Shown in pieces: positions 24,376 through 33,483 of a stretch of 64,000 bases of DNA. The DNA lies in assembly GCA_039714535.1 (NCBI GenBank), contig JBDLJC010000015.1, positions 10,363-74,362 of the forward strand, in the 5' to 3' direction. The position numbers were made by a program, and so were the translations under genes. Every line of letters begins with the position of its first letter. Positions within the stretch are counted from its first letter, which is position 1. A model generated the notes under the pieces. It ran no database searches. It had not been told where the DNA came from and worked only from the letters and a program-made list of their open reading frames with translations. This stretch comes from JAGXFP01 sp039714535. GTDB lineage: Bacteria; Desulfobacterota; Desulfobulbia; Desulfobulbales; JAGXFP01.

Positions 24376-25206
24376 ATGAAGTGGAAAGCAATATTTAAGG
24401 CGGTTAATAGTCTGACCACGGCAGAGGCGAAGGCCTTTATTGCGGAGCGGGCGGCGGCTGATTATCAGTTGCTGGATGTCAGGCAACCCAAAGAGTATGA
24501 AAATGAACATTTGCCCGGCGCCCTGCTTATCCCTCTTAAGCAATTGCCTGAGGAGCTTGCCGATCTCGATCGAAAGAAACCGCTCCTGGTTTATTGTGCC
24601 GTGGGCGGGCGGAGTAGGGCCGCCGCTCAGTTCTTGGCCGGCCAGGGCTTTGCAGAGGTGTATAATATCAGTGGTGGGATCAAAAAATGGCAGGGAGGTA
24701 AGGCCACAGGCCCGGAACTGACCGGTCTTGATCTTGTTGATCCCGAGGCGGATTTTAGAAATGGTCTGACGCTTTCCTATGCTCTTGAGGACGGGCTGCA
24801 GCAATTTTATGGACGGCTGGCGGAAAAGGTCGAAAACGGCGAGCAGAAGACGCTCCTAAGCAGATTGGCCGGCTTTGAGGATAAGCATAAGGCTTGGCTG
24901 GCCAAGGAATTCAGGCTTTTGACGGAAGATGAGTCTCTGCCACCGACGCCCCAGGGCGATAAGGCGGTCATGGAAGGTGGCCGGTCGGTGCAGCAGTTCC
25001 TGGCCAGGATTCGACCGGAGTTTCTGACCATGGAAGATATCTTTGATATGGCCATGATGTTTGAGACCCAGGCCATGGATCTTTACAGCCGTCTTGCCCG
25101 GCAGGCCCAGGATGATTCGAGCCGTGAACTGTTCTTGCGGCTGGTGGATGAGGAAAAGATGCACCTCGGCTATCTTGAAGAAGAGTATGCGCGGGTGATG
25201 GGCTAG
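24376..25206 (+). CDS. Rhodanese domain fused to ferritin-like (rubrerythrin-type) domain
   Basis: 276 residues from ATG 24376 (GAAGGGG upstream; the earlier in-frame ATG at 24349 lacks one). Residues 10-105 are a rhodanese domain with YQLLDVRQPKEYENEHLPGA and the active-site loop LLVYCAVGGRSRAAAQF. After a linker the C-terminal part (about 125-276) is all-helical with di-iron type E-x-x-H motifs (LEDGLQQFYGRLA; FEDKHKAWLAKEF; FETQAMDLYSRLAR; DEEKMHLGYLEEEY). The fusion suggests sulfur transfer or sulfide/peroxide handling under oxidative stress in the cytosol; this is inference. Confidence 0.87.
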   Translation: MKWKAIFKAVNSLTTAEAKAFIAERAAADYQLLDVRQPKEYENEHLPGALLIPLKQLPEELADLDRKKPLLVYCAVGGRSRAAAQFLAGQGFAEVYNISGGIKKWQGGKATGPELTGLDLVDPEADFRNGLTLSYALEDGLQQFYGRLAEKVENGEQKTLLSRLAGFEDKHKAWLAKEFRLLTEDESLPPTPQGDKAVMEGGRSVQQFLARIRPEFLTMEDIFDMAMMFETQAMDLYSRLARQAQDDSSRELFLRLVDEEKMHLGYLEEEYARVMG

Positions 25207-25266
25207 TTTGACCAGTGAATAAACCTTGAGCGATCTTACTTCTGAAATCTTTAAGGAGAATATGAG

Positions 25267-26172
25267 ATGAAAATCGGCATGGTAGGTCTTGGCAGGATGG
25301 GCATGAATATGGCCAGGCGGTTGCTGCAGGGCGGTCATCAGGTGGTGGCTTACAACCGTTCTCCGGCTAAGACTGAGGAGTTGGCCAAGGATGGGGCCGA
25401 GGCAAGTTTCTCCCTGGCGGAACTGGTCGGGAAACTCGATGAACGCAAGGTCGTCTGGCTGATGCTGCCGGCCGGGCAAACGGTTGAGGACCATATCGAC
25501 CAGCTTATTGAGCTGTTGGCCCCCGGAGACATTATCATTGAGGGCGGCAATTCATATTTTAAGGATGATATCCGGCGGGCGGAAAAGCTGGCTTCCCATG
25601 ATTTGCATTATGTGGATGCCGGGGTCAGCGGTGGTATCTGGGGCCTCAAGGTCGGTTACTGTACCATGGTCGGCGGTCGTCGCGATGATTTCGCTTACCT
25701 GGAGCCGATTTTCAAGACCCTGGCTCCCCCCGAGGGCTATATGTACTGCGGCCCGACCGGCGCCGGTCATTTTGTCAAGATGGTCCATAACGGCATTGAG
25801 TACGGGATGATGCAGGCCTATGGCGAGGGCTTCGCCCTGATTGAGGCCTCCGAATACAAGCAGGTTGATTTCGGTGATCTGTCACGGTTGTGGAACCAGG
25901 GCAGTGTTATTCGCTCCTGGCTGCTGGAACTGCTCGAGAGGGCCTTTGCTGACGATCCGGAACTCGCCGAGTTGCAGGGTTATGTGGATGATTCCGGTGA
26001 AGGCCGCTGGACCGTGTTGCAGGCCGTGGAAAGCGGGGTCTCGGCCCCGGTAATAACCAGTGCCCTGTTCCGGCGCTTTGAGTCACGGCAGGCGGACGCC
26101 TTTGAGAATCGGGTGCTGGCCGCCCTGCGCCAGCAGTTTGGCGGCCATGCGGTGCAGAAGAAGGACAGATAA
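25267..26172 (+). CDS. gnd: 6-phosphogluconate dehydrogenase, decarboxylating (short form)
   Basis: 301 residues with AAGGAGA upstream. MKIGMVGLGRMGMNMARRLL is the dinucleotide-binding start, NYR-like AYNRSPAKTEEL follows, and IEGGNSYFKDDIRRAEKL, VDAGVSGGIWGLKVGYCTMV and GPTGAGHFVKMVHNGIEYGM match the catalytic parts. This is the shorter, about 300-residue type (YqeC-like), usually less strict for NADP. It opens the gnd-zwf-pgl operon of the oxidative pentose phosphate pathway and makes ribulose-5-phosphate, CO2 and NAD(P)H. Confidence 0.93.
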   Translation: MKIGMVGLGRMGMNMARRLLQGGHQVVAYNRSPAKTEELAKDGAEASFSLAELVGKLDERKVVWLMLPAGQTVEDHIDQLIELLAPGDIIIEGGNSYFKDDIRRAEKLASHDLHYVDAGVSGGIWGLKVGYCTMVGGRRDDFAYLEPIFKTLAPPEGYMYCGPTGAGHFVKMVHNGIEYGMMQAYGEGFALIEASEYKQVDFGDLSRLWNQGSVIRSWLLELLERAFADDPELAELQGYVDDSGEGRWTVLQAVESGVSAPVITSALFRRFESRQADAFENRVLAALRQQFGGHAVQKKDR

Positions 26173-26303
26173 ATAGAGAAATGATGGTGTCGTGAAAGAT
26201 ATGACCTCCTGCGTCGCATCCAGTTAACAATAGGAGGCATGTCGATAAATGGACGTCCAGGTAGTGAAGACTCCGACGTTGAACATCGAATAAGGAGGTT
26301 GTC

Positions 26304-27845
26304 TTGGCCGCTAGTGGAATTTCAGATGATGTTCGCCCCAGTGATGCGCCTTCCTGCAGCCTGATCTCGGATAATCTGGCTCCATGCCTGATCGTCATTT
26401 TCGGCGCCACCGGCGATTTGACCGCCCGTAAGCTTATTCCCGCCCTGTTTGATCTCTTTGTCGATGGTAATCTGCCCCGGCCCTGCGCTATAATCGGTTG
26501 TGGGCGCACTTCCTTGAATAATGAAGAGTTTCGGCAAAGACTTAAGGGTAGCTGTCCAGCCGAACTTACGACCCAGCCCCGCTGGGATGAATTCTCGTCT
26601 CTGCTTCATTACCGGACCATTCAATACGATGCATTGGCAACCTACGAGGCCCTGGCGGTTTTTCTGCGAGAGCTTGATGGGCAGGTCGGCACCGGCGGCA
26701 ATATTATCTTTGATCTGGCTGTCCCTCCCGGTCTCTATCCGGTGATTGCCGGGAGATTGAGCGAGGCCGGCTTGGCGGTCGAAAATGAGCAGGGCAAGGG
26801 CTGGGCCAGGATCATTATCGAGAAGCCGTTCGGTCATGATCTGGCCAGTGCCAAGGTGCTTGATGAAACTCTGCATCAGGGCTTCAAGGAGCACCAGATC
26901 TTTCGGATAGATCATTATCTGGCCAAGGAAACGGTGCAGAATACGATGATGTTCCGCTTTGCCAATACCATCTTTGAACCGCTCTGGAACCGGGACTATA
27001 TCGACTATGTGGGCATCGTCGCGGCCGAGGATCTGGGGGTCGGCACCAGGGCCGGTTATTATGAGCAGGCCGGGGTGGTGCGTGACATGTTTCAAAACCA
27101 CCTGCTGCAGTTGCTGGCCATGATTGCCATGGAGCCGCCGGCCAGCTTTTCCGCCAGACAGATCCGGGACGAGAAGATCAAAGTGCTGCGATGCCTTCGG
27201 CCGTTCAGCGCCCCCGGTCAGGAAGACGCCCTGGTTCTTGGTCAATACGGGCCTGGCATAATTAATGGCCAGGAGGCTGCCGGTTATCGCCAGGAACTTG
27301 GTGTGGCGGTGGACTCATTGACGCCGACCTTTGCCATGATGCGGACTTATCTGGATAACTGGCGCTGGCAGGGCGTGCCCTTTTATCTGGTCTCCGGTAA
27401 AAGATTGGCCCGCAAGGATACCAGAATGGTCATTCAGTTCAAAGAGGTGCCGCACTCAATGTTCAGAGGGGTTCTCGGCGAGAAGATTGGCGCCAACCGG
27501 CTGACCTTCGGCATCTTCCCCGAGGAGCAAATTCATCTCTCCTTTCAGGCCAAGGTACCGGGGCCGAGGATCTGTCTGCGCACCACCGATCTCGGCTTCA
27601 ATTATTATGAAGATTTTCCCGGGCCGGTCCTGGCCGCCTATGAGAAGGTTCTGCTGGATTGCATGCAGGGCGACCAGATGTTCTTCTGGCGGCAGGATGG
27701 CGTCGAGCTGGCCTGGAATTTTCTTGACCCGATCCTTGAGGTCTGTGAGCAGTGTTCTGACCGGGGGCGGCAGCTGAAGTTCTACGAGGCCGGGAGTTGG
27801 GGGCCGCAAGAGGTGCGGGGGCTGCTAAGCAGTTTAATGGAATGA
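26304..27845 (+). CDS. zwf: Glucose-6-phosphate 1-dehydrogenase
   Basis: 513 residues. The start is TTG 26304, which is decided by a strong AAGGAGG seven bases upstream. CLIVIFGATGDLTARKLIPA binds NADP, RIIIEKPFGHDLASAK is conserved, and FRIDHYLAKETVQNTMMFRF carries the catalytic His-containing active-site motif. It oxidises glucose-6-phosphate to 6-phosphogluconolactone. It is the middle gene of the operon with gnd before it (131 bp gap) and pgl after it. Confidence 0.95.
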   Translation: MAASGISDDVRPSDAPSCSLISDNLAPCLIVIFGATGDLTARKLIPALFDLFVDGNLPRPCAIIGCGRTSLNNEEFRQRLKGSCPAELTTQPRWDEFSSLLHYRTIQYDALATYEALAVFLRELDGQVGTGGNIIFDLAVPPGLYPVIAGRLSEAGLAVENEQGKGWARIIIEKPFGHDLASAKVLDETLHQGFKEHQIFRIDHYLAKETVQNTMMFRFANTIFEPLWNRDYIDYVGIVAAEDLGVGTRAGYYEQAGVVRDMFQNHLLQLLAMIAMEPPASFSARQIRDEKIKVLRCLRPFSAPGQEDALVLGQYGPGIINGQEAAGYRQELGVAVDSLTPTFAMMRTYLDNWRWQGVPFYLVSGKRLARKDTRMVIQFKEVPHSMFRGVLGEKIGANRLTFGIFPEEQIHLSFQAKVPGPRICLRTTDLGFNYYEDFPGPVLAAYEKVLLDCMQGDQMFFWRQDGVELAWNFLDPILEVCEQCSDRGRQLKFYEAGSWGPQEVRGLLSSLME

Positions 27846-27894
27846 TGGATCGCGGTCTGGAGTGCGTAATATTTCCAATAGGTGGTTTCCGGCG

Positions 27895-28638
27895 ATGACG
27901 AGTGAACTGTATGAAGTGGAGCATATCGAGGGGCTTTGCCGGCGGGCCGCAGAACTGATCCTTGCTGCCGGTCGGGAGGCTGTGCAAAAACGTGGCCGTT
28001 TTACATTGGTCCTGACCGGTGGCCGGACGGTGCAGAATCTCTATAAATATCTGGCGGGGAGCGGTTCCGGGCCGGAACTCAAGGAGATTTTGGGCAGTAC
28101 CGATTTTTTTCTGGGGGATGAACGATGGGTGGCCGCAGATCATCCCGACAGTAACGGCGGTATGGCGCAGCGCTTGCTGCTTGCGCCATTGGGGGTTGCT
28201 GATAGTCGTATCTTCCTGATCCCGACCGGGTTTGCTTCGCCGGAGGATGGCGCGGCCGATTATGAAAAGACCTTACGCGTTTTCTTCGCCAAGGAGCTGG
28301 CCGGGGGCGCCAGGTTGCCGGAGTTTGATCTGGTCCTGCTCGGCATGGGTAGTGATGGGCATGTGGCCTCTCTTTTTCCCGGCACCGACGCCTTGCAGGA
28401 AAAGGAGCGCTGGGTGACGACTTCATTTCCTCCCTATCTCACTCCGGCGGTTGAGCGGATAACCATGACCGTGCCGGTGCTTAATCGGGCCGGAGAGGTG
28501 GTGCTTATGGTGACCGGCGCTGACAAACAGGCAATTGTCCGCAAGATCATGGCGGACCCGCAGGCCGCAGCCAGGGATTATCCGGCCGGCCTGGTAAAAT
28601 CAACCGGGCGGGACATCTGGTTGCTTGCTGATAATTGA
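27895..28638 (+). CDS. pgl: 6-phosphogluconolactonase
   Basis: 247 residues from ATG 27895, with AGGTGG nine bases upstream; the in-frame GTG at 27862 has no good ribosome binding site. GRFTLVLTGGRTVQNLYKYL, FFLGDERWVAADHPDSNGGM and FDLVLLGMGSDGHVASLFPG are the family's core motifs. It hydrolyses 6-phosphogluconolactone, completing the step between zwf and gnd products in this operon. Confidence 0.93.
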   Translation: MTSELYEVEHIEGLCRRAAELILAAGREAVQKRGRFTLVLTGGRTVQNLYKYLAGSGSGPELKEILGSTDFFLGDERWVAADHPDSNGGMAQRLLLAPLGVADSRIFLIPTGFASPEDGAADYEKTLRVFFAKELAGGARLPEFDLVLLGMGSDGHVASLFPGTDALQEKERWVTTSFPPYLTPAVERITMTVPVLNRAGEVVLMVTGADKQAIVRKIMADPQAAARDYPAGLVKSTGRDIWLLADN

Positions 28639-28703
28639 ATTGGATGATATCTATGAGATTAAAGAGGTTGTGGGCTGAACAGAAAATTATAAGGGAGGGT
28701 TTT

Positions 28704-28991
28704 ATGGCCAGGAAGATTATTCTACTGGTATCTTTGCTGATCGGTACGGTTTGCTTTATTTCTCCGGTGGTGGCCGCTGATATGTGTGAGGAAAATATCA
28801 ACACGGTATGTATTGGTTGTCACAATACCGACGATGTTTGCGAAAATCTGGGCGCCTCGGAAAAAACCTGGAAAGACATTTTGGAGTGGATGGTGGCCAA
28901 TGGCGCCGAACTTGAAGAAGATGAGATCGAGACGATGGTCAAATGTTTCAGTGAACCGTCGGCAGGAGCCAAAGCCGCCTGTGGTAAGTAA
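28704..28991 (+). CDS. Small periplasmic mono-heme cytochrome c-like protein
   Basis: 95 residues from ATG 28704, with AAGGGAGGG upstream that decides the start over an earlier in-frame ATG. The signal peptide MARKIILLVSLLIGTVCFIS is cleaved near VVAAD. A single CIGCH heme motif lies at about residues 35-39, followed by KTWKDILEWMVANGAELEED, a helix typical of small cytochromes of this kind. A later Cys (KCFSEPS) may be paired with one near the N-terminus. An electron-carrier role is inferred; the partner is unknown. The 249 bp after it hold no gene I can support. Confidence 0.8.
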   Translation: MARKIILLVSLLIGTVCFISPVVAADMCEENINTVCIGCHNTDDVCENLGASEKTWKDILEWMVANGAELEEDEIETMVKCFSEPSAGAKAACGK

Positions 28992-29240
28992 ATAACAGGC
29001 TGTCTGGCCGCTGGCGCCAGTCGTCAATATTGTCTGGCCGGTCGCAGACCGTTTTGCTTGAGAGCAGCGCTGTTTTTTTCTTCTGTTTTGCCCCTGGCAT
29101 TCAGAGCCATAATCTGGCTTTCGCAACGGGCGTCGCCTTCGAAGGTCATAGGGGTTGCTGGTTTTCAGGAAGCGGTGGTGATTATGGCCTTGCCGAAGGG
29201 AGTGATTATTGAAATTTATCAGGCAAGATTTAGGTAATAT

Positions 29241-30179
29241 ATGACTTCTTTGCAGGTACTTGTTGTTGCTGCCGTTGTTGTCGGGGCCTTTTTTATCACC
29301 GCCGCCCTTATTCTCCATATGCGCGCAGTCCGGCGGATTCCCGAGACGATTCAAGCTAAATGGCGGCTCATTGCGGTCTTGATGGCCTTTTTTCTGATTG
29401 GTTATTTTCTGTTCCTCTTTGTCTATCTGCGGCAACCCGGATTCCCCGTGGGAATAATTATCGCGAGCGTTTTTTTCGGGGGTGGATTTTTCGTATTCCT
29501 GGTCACCGGCATTACCCTGCGGGCCCTGCAACAGGTCGTTGCCCATGAGCGGCAATTGTATATTATCAATGAGGCCTTGCAGCGGAGCCATCACGAGTTG
29601 ATGGAGGCCTATGATTCAACCCTCGAGGGCTGGGGGCACGCCCTTGAATTGCGTGATCAGGAAACCCAGGGTCACACCAAGCGGGTTGTCCGGATGTCCC
29701 AGGAAATTGCCCGGCAGTTTGGTATGCGGAAAGACCAGCTGGTCCATATCACCCGAGGCGCCCTGTTGCATGATATCGGCAAAATGGCCATTGCCGACAG
29801 CATCCTGATGAAGGCCGGATCGTTGACCGATGAAGAGCGGGCCTTGATGCAAGAGCATCCTGCCCTCGCTTACGAAATGCTCTCGAAAATCGCTTATCTG
29901 AAGCCTGCTCTTGATATTCCCTATTGCCATCATGAACGTTGGGATGGCACCGGATACCCCAGTGGTTTGCAGGGTGAGCAGATCCCGCTGGCGGCCAGGA
30001 TTTTTGCGGTTGCCGACACCTGGGACGCCCTGGCCCACGATAGGCGCTACCACCCGGCCTGGCCCAGAGAGAAAGTCTGCGCGCACATCAAAGAAGGGGC
30101 CGGCAGTCATTTTGACCCGGAGGTGGTCGCCGCTTTTCTGAAGATGGATTGTTGTCGGGAAAATAATGTCAGTGAATAA
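29241..30179 (+). CDS. HD-GYP domain membrane protein, likely c-di-GMP phosphodiesterase
   Basis: 312 residues. Three N-terminal transmembrane segments (LQVLVVAAVVVGAFFITAAL; WRLIAVLMAFFLIGYFLFLF; VGIIIASVFFGGGFFVFLVT) are followed by a short coiled helix and the HD-GYP domain. That has GHTKRVVRMS, GALLHDIGKMAIADSI (metal-binding HD), HPALAYEML, YCHHERWDGTGYPSGLQG (the GYP motif) and FAVADTWDALAHDRRY. Such domains hydrolyse cyclic di-GMP. No separate sensor domain is present beyond the membrane part. Confidence 0.9.
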   Translation: MTSLQVLVVAAVVVGAFFITAALILHMRAVRRIPETIQAKWRLIAVLMAFFLIGYFLFLFVYLRQPGFPVGIIIASVFFGGGFFVFLVTGITLRALQQVVAHERQLYIINEALQRSHHELMEAYDSTLEGWGHALELRDQETQGHTKRVVRMSQEIARQFGMRKDQLVHITRGALLHDIGKMAIADSILMKAGSLTDEERALMQEHPALAYEMLSKIAYLKPALDIPYCHHERWDGTGYPSGLQGEQIPLAARIFAVADTWDALAHDRRYHPAWPREKVCAHIKEGAGSHFDPEVVAAFLKMDCCRENNVSE

Positions 30180-30603
30180 AGGGGTTTTTTGGCCCAAGTC
30201 CCTTTCTTGCAATTGCCTGTAGGTATCAGGTGAATAAGGGCTGAGAGGGTTGGCGGTTGCCGATCATCGGGGAAGCCCCATCTGTTTTGACATCCAGCGG
30301 CAACAAAAAGGGGTCTATCTGCCCCCCTGCTTTTCCCAAATCATAAAAATATTTACTGTTATGTAGCTTCCATATAACAATAAATATTTATCAAAAAACA
30401 AACAGGTAGGCCCATCTTTTTGTTAATCGCATTGGGTTTGCAATTATTATATGATAGGGTGTCGGCTATAAATACCAAAAGGTAGCCGCGACTTAATAAT
30501 AGAGTTCGGCAAAAACAATATCCACCCGAAGAATAAAAATGGTTTCATAGTTCCTAACCTTATATCACCTCAAAGCAAATGATTACTTGATGATAGGATT
30601 TAG
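30180..30603. other. Intergenic region at the left border of the accessory island
   Basis: 424 bases between the HD-GYP gene and the first gene of the AT-rich island. The left third holds a structured GC-rich element (30256-30318, listed separately). From about 30330 the sequence becomes AT-rich. I see no open frame or integrase here. AGGA about eight bases before 30604 serves the next gene. Confidence 0.5.
30256..30318 (+). other. Structured element with nested hairpins, terminator candidate
   Basis: GTTGCCG (30256-30262) pairs with CGGCAAC (30298-30304) and encloses the hairpin GGGG-AAG-CCCC (30269-30279). Right after it, AGGGG (30309-30313) can pair with CCCCT in a C-run at 30322-30328, followed by GCTTTT. 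The last part looks like a terminator for the HD-GYP gene; the first part could be an unknown leader or RNA. I found no match to a riboswitch that I know. Confidence 0.35.
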
Positions 30604-32922
30604 ATGAGAACAGCGGAACAGGTAATAAGTGATATTAAGAATTTGATCTATACAAAAGGATATATCTATGCCCTTTGTATGATTCTCTTTGAAGATTTCC
30701 ACATTGACCCCGAAAAAATGCACGAAATGGATAATCTCCAAAGACTTAGCGTAAAGGAAGCATCTTTGTTGTTAGGTTTCTTGGTCCAGAAGAAAATAGA
30801 TTTCGCTACGCCAGACTTGCCGTTTGATTTGATTAACATGAAACAAAAAACCTATGAATTAATGGAGGAATTACATACTTCGTTCATGATTCCATTTTTA
30901 GAAAAGATGGAAAAGAGTTTTACAGAAGATCATAAAGAAAAAAATTTCAGAAAGGATCAAAAAGAATTTTTCGGCAAGGGAGATATGTTTGTAGAGTCGA
31001 TTTTCTATTCTGGAACAGGTGTTTACGATTTTCAGTATTTAGACTTTTTAGAAAGAAAATATAAATATGACAAACATTGGCTTTCTGATAACAAGAATTT
31101 CAATATCAAGCAGACACAAAGCACTGTTAGACGTATCAAGCAGGTTTTGCATGAAAAATCAAAGAAAGTCAATTTATACGCTACTAAGGAAAGAACACCT
31201 CAATTGATTGAGAAACTGAAAAAGAAAGACCCTGACCAAGACTGGGATAAAATTGCAAAAGAAACATTGCCGATGATGGAAATTCATCAATATGTGGATT
31301 TGTTTTTCGATTACAAGGTAGAGGGAGAACTAACTAAAGAGGAACTAAGGGAAAAAGGTTGGGAGGCTTTTTATAAAGGACTGATTGAATTATTTGTTAT
31401 TAGAAAGTCAGATTTTGATGATGTGCCTGATATAGATTCTTTCCTGAGCAACCTTTCTTTTTCTGTTGGAACTGGTTGTAACCACCAGTTCCAAATGGTT
31501 GGGAACTACAATGTATTCAATTCACACCCCCTTATTAAACTCGATGAAGAAAGGTATCTTGTCCCGATTGTTTTTTTACTATTTGAAGCTGTTTATGAGG
31601 CCCCTTTTTATTGGATGTGGTTGGAGGACAAATCTTACAGGGATCAACTTGCTGAAAACAGAGGCAACGTTGGGGAAGAAATTGTTTATGAATTCTTAAT
31701 AAAAACATTTGGAATACAGAGAACATTTAAGTCTGTCAAAATCAACACAGGAAAAGGACATGATGTAACGGATATCGATGCTTTTTGTGTGCTTGGGAGT
31801 AAAGCCTTATGTGTGCAGGTCAAATCAAAAAAATTGACAGAGCTTTCTAGGACAGGTGATGACGAACAATTACAAAAAGATTTTCAGGGGGCTGTTCAGG
31901 ATGCTTATAAACAGGGTCTTGTGTCTCGTCATGAAGTACTAAAGAGGAGCTCGGAATTCTTTGATGAAAATGGACACAAAATCACTCTACCTGAAGACAT
32001 TAATGAAGTTTACATAATGGTAATTACAACTGAAAATTACCCCTCTTTGACTCACCAAGCCCATATAATGTTAGACAAAAAAGAGGATGATCCATTTCCC
32101 ATAGTCTTAACAGTTTTTGATCTGGAGTTAATAGTTGACTACTTAAAAGATCCGTATGATTTTTTGTACTACATCAAACTAAGAACTTTATTGATGGATT
32201 ACTTCAGAGCGGATGAGGAAATTGTATATCTTGGATATCATTTGGATAGAAAATTGTGGAAAAGCCCCAATACTAATTTTTTTGTTATCGATTCGAGTTA
32301 TGGCCAGCTTATAGATAGAAACTATTACCCAAAAAAAGCAGGCTTAGATGTTTCCGATGAAGGCGATGCAATCAAAAACAGATGGAAAAATGAAGGGTTT
32401 GACAAGTTATGTGATCGACTAAAAACGTTAAATGAGCCAAAAATAACTGATATTATCTTTCATCTTTTAGATTGGTCCGGGGATGCAAGAAAAAACCTTG
32501 TTGATTATCTTATCAAGACAAAGAAGCAAACCTTAAAAGATGGTAATCCTCATGATTTTTCCATCCCTCCTGACGAAAGTTATTCTCTACGTGTTGGTAT
32601 TACATATTATTCACTGAATTCCGGTAGTGTTAGAGATTTACAAAAAAGGTTACTCATGCTGTGCCAAGCACGAAAGTATAAAAGTAAGGGGGATGTTTGG
32701 ATCGGTTTTGGTAGTCTTAACAACAGCCATGAAATGATAGATGCCGTCGTTTTCAATGAACAGAATTGGGAATATGACAAGGAACTCGAAACGATGTCGA
32801 AGGCTCTATTAGGAGGTGGGAAAGGTCGACTAACTAGGATTGGAAGGAAGATTGGACGTAACGAGAGGTGTCGTTGCGGGAGTGGATTGAAACATAAAAA
32901 GTGTTGTGGTTTGAATAAATAG
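30604..32922 (+). CDS. Large SEC-C motif protein with PD-(D/E)XK-like nuclease core
   Basis: 772 residues, no signal peptide or membrane segment. A long helical, Lys-rich N-terminal part of about 340 residues has no family I recognise. Near residues 350-440 lies a nuclease-like core: GNVGEEIVYEFLIKTFGI, GHDVTDIDAFCVLG and KALCVQVKSKKLTELSRTGD, which fits the E...D...(E/Q)xK order of PD-(D/E)XK or NERD-like enzymes. The Q in QVKSK replaces the more usual E. The last 20 residues are a SEC-C zinc motif (RNERCRCGSGLKHKKCC). Function is not known; a role in nucleic-acid degradation or defence is a reasonable guess. It would be the first cassette of the array, with a clear attC after its stop. Confidence 0.75.
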   Translation: MRTAEQVISDIKNLIYTKGYIYALCMILFEDFHIDPEKMHEMDNLQRLSVKEASLLLGFLVQKKIDFATPDLPFDLINMKQKTYELMEELHTSFMIPFLEKMEKSFTEDHKEKNFRKDQKEFFGKGDMFVESIFYSGTGVYDFQYLDFLERKYKYDKHWLSDNKNFNIKQTQSTVRRIKQVLHEKSKKVNLYATKERTPQLIEKLKKKDPDQDWDKIAKETLPMMEIHQYVDLFFDYKVEGELTKEELREKGWEAFYKGLIELFVIRKSDFDDVPDIDSFLSNLSFSVGTGCNHQFQMVGNYNVFNSHPLIKLDEERYLVPIVFLLFEAVYEAPFYWMWLEDKSYRDQLAENRGNVGEEIVYEFLIKTFGIQRTFKSVKINTGKGHDVTDIDAFCVLGSKALCVQVKSKKLTELSRTGDDEQLQKDFQGAVQDAYKQGLVSRHEVLKRSSEFFDENGHKITLPEDINEVYIMVITTENYPSLTHQAHIMLDKKEDDPFPIVLTVFDLELIVDYLKDPYDFLYYIKLRTLLMDYFRADEEIVYLGYHLDRKLWKSPNTNFFVIDSSYGQLIDRNYYPKKAGLDVSDEGDAIKNRWKNEGFDKLCDRLKTLNEPKITDIIFHLLDWSGDARKNLVDYLIKTKKQTLKDGNPHDFSIPPDESYSLRVGITYYSLNSGSVRDLQKRLLMLCQARKYKSKGDVWIGFGSLNNSHEMIDAVVFNEQNWEYDKELETMSKALLGGGKGRLTRIGRKIGRNERCRCGSGLKHKKCCGLNK

Positions 32923-32987
32923 TTTTTATGTGCCGGAAGGTGACGGGTCTATTTAGATTCACAGTCTCAATGGAATAACCTTCAACT

Positions 32988-33079
32988 GCCGAACCAGGCG
33001 TTTCACTTGACGCCGTGATCGTCTGCGGCGCTAGTCGCGTCAAGTATTGTGGCGGCGCAAGTGAACTTGAACGTTATGT
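32988..33079 (+). repeat. attC-like site 1
   Basis: The site begins with GCCGAAC (32988-32994), and GTTTCACTTGACGCC pairs with GGCGCAAGTGAAC near the other end. It ends with GTTATGT (33073-33079). The order AAC-x-AGGCGTTTCAC ... GTGAACTTGAACGTTA closely follows known attC sites (AACAAG-x-GC ... GAGCTTG-x-GTTA). The next gene starts inside its final core, as is common in cassettes. Confidence 0.75.
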
Positions 33080-33459
33080 TTATGAAATATATTTATTGTA
33101 TCGCTGCCATTGTTGTCGGCCTCTTAGCTATAGGCAACATACGTTTAGAACCTCCTTCAGAGTTAAGAGGCACCTTAATAACTGAAGGTAAAATTAACGA
33201 ATGTGACTTTCGTAAATTTAGAAAAAGGATGCGTTTTTTTGTCGGGATCACTCTGGACAACCAGAGTTCTCCTTATTTAAGAACAGATCCACTGCACAAG
33301 GAAAAAAAGAGATTTAAGGCCCTCTGCGAATCAAAACCGCAAGTAAGAATAAGCTATCATGCTGTCAAGCGCCTTAGGGGGTCAATTAGTTTTTGGATAG
33401 ATGAAATTGTAGAAATCGAACCGAAACACAACCCGTTAATTAAGGCGGACGAGATTTAG
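33076..33459 (+). CDS. Cassette-encoded small membrane or secreted protein, unknown
   Basis: 127 residues from ATG 33076 (ATG 33082 is also possible); the frame is open further upstream, but that part is the attC palindrome. The N-terminus is one hydrophobic segment (YIYCIAAIVVGLLAIGNI). The rest is basic with GTLITEGKINECDFRKFRKR and a C-terminal beta-like stretch (RGSISFWIDEIVEIEPKH). I do not recognise a family. Two Cys residues lie outside the membrane part. Cassettes with such small exported proteins are common in integrons. Confidence 0.6.
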   Translation: MFMKYIYCIAAIVVGLLAIGNIRLEPPSELRGTLITEGKINECDFRKFRKRMRFFVGITLDNQSSPYLRTDPLHKEKKRFKALCESKPQVRISYHAVKRLRGSISFWIDEIVEIEPKHNPLIKADEI

Positions 33460-33483
33460 CTGGGCGATTCTCGAAAAGGTTTC

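Noticed and set aside
26231..26330. Short frame starting near 26240 after AGGAGG
   Set aside because: The Shine-Dalgarno is only one base from the ATG, and the frame runs into zwf out of phase.
26322..27245. 307-codon minus-strand frame within zwf
   Set aside because: Antisense shadow; the + strand frame has all G6PDH motifs.
30236..30304. TPP riboswitch suggested by a CTGAGA stretch
   Set aside because: The other conserved TPP strings are missing, and the downstream gene has no thiamine link.
33049..33075. Earlier start for the small membrane protein cassette
   Set aside because: The added codons lie in the attC-like palindrome; ATG 33076 directly precedes the hydrophobic segment.
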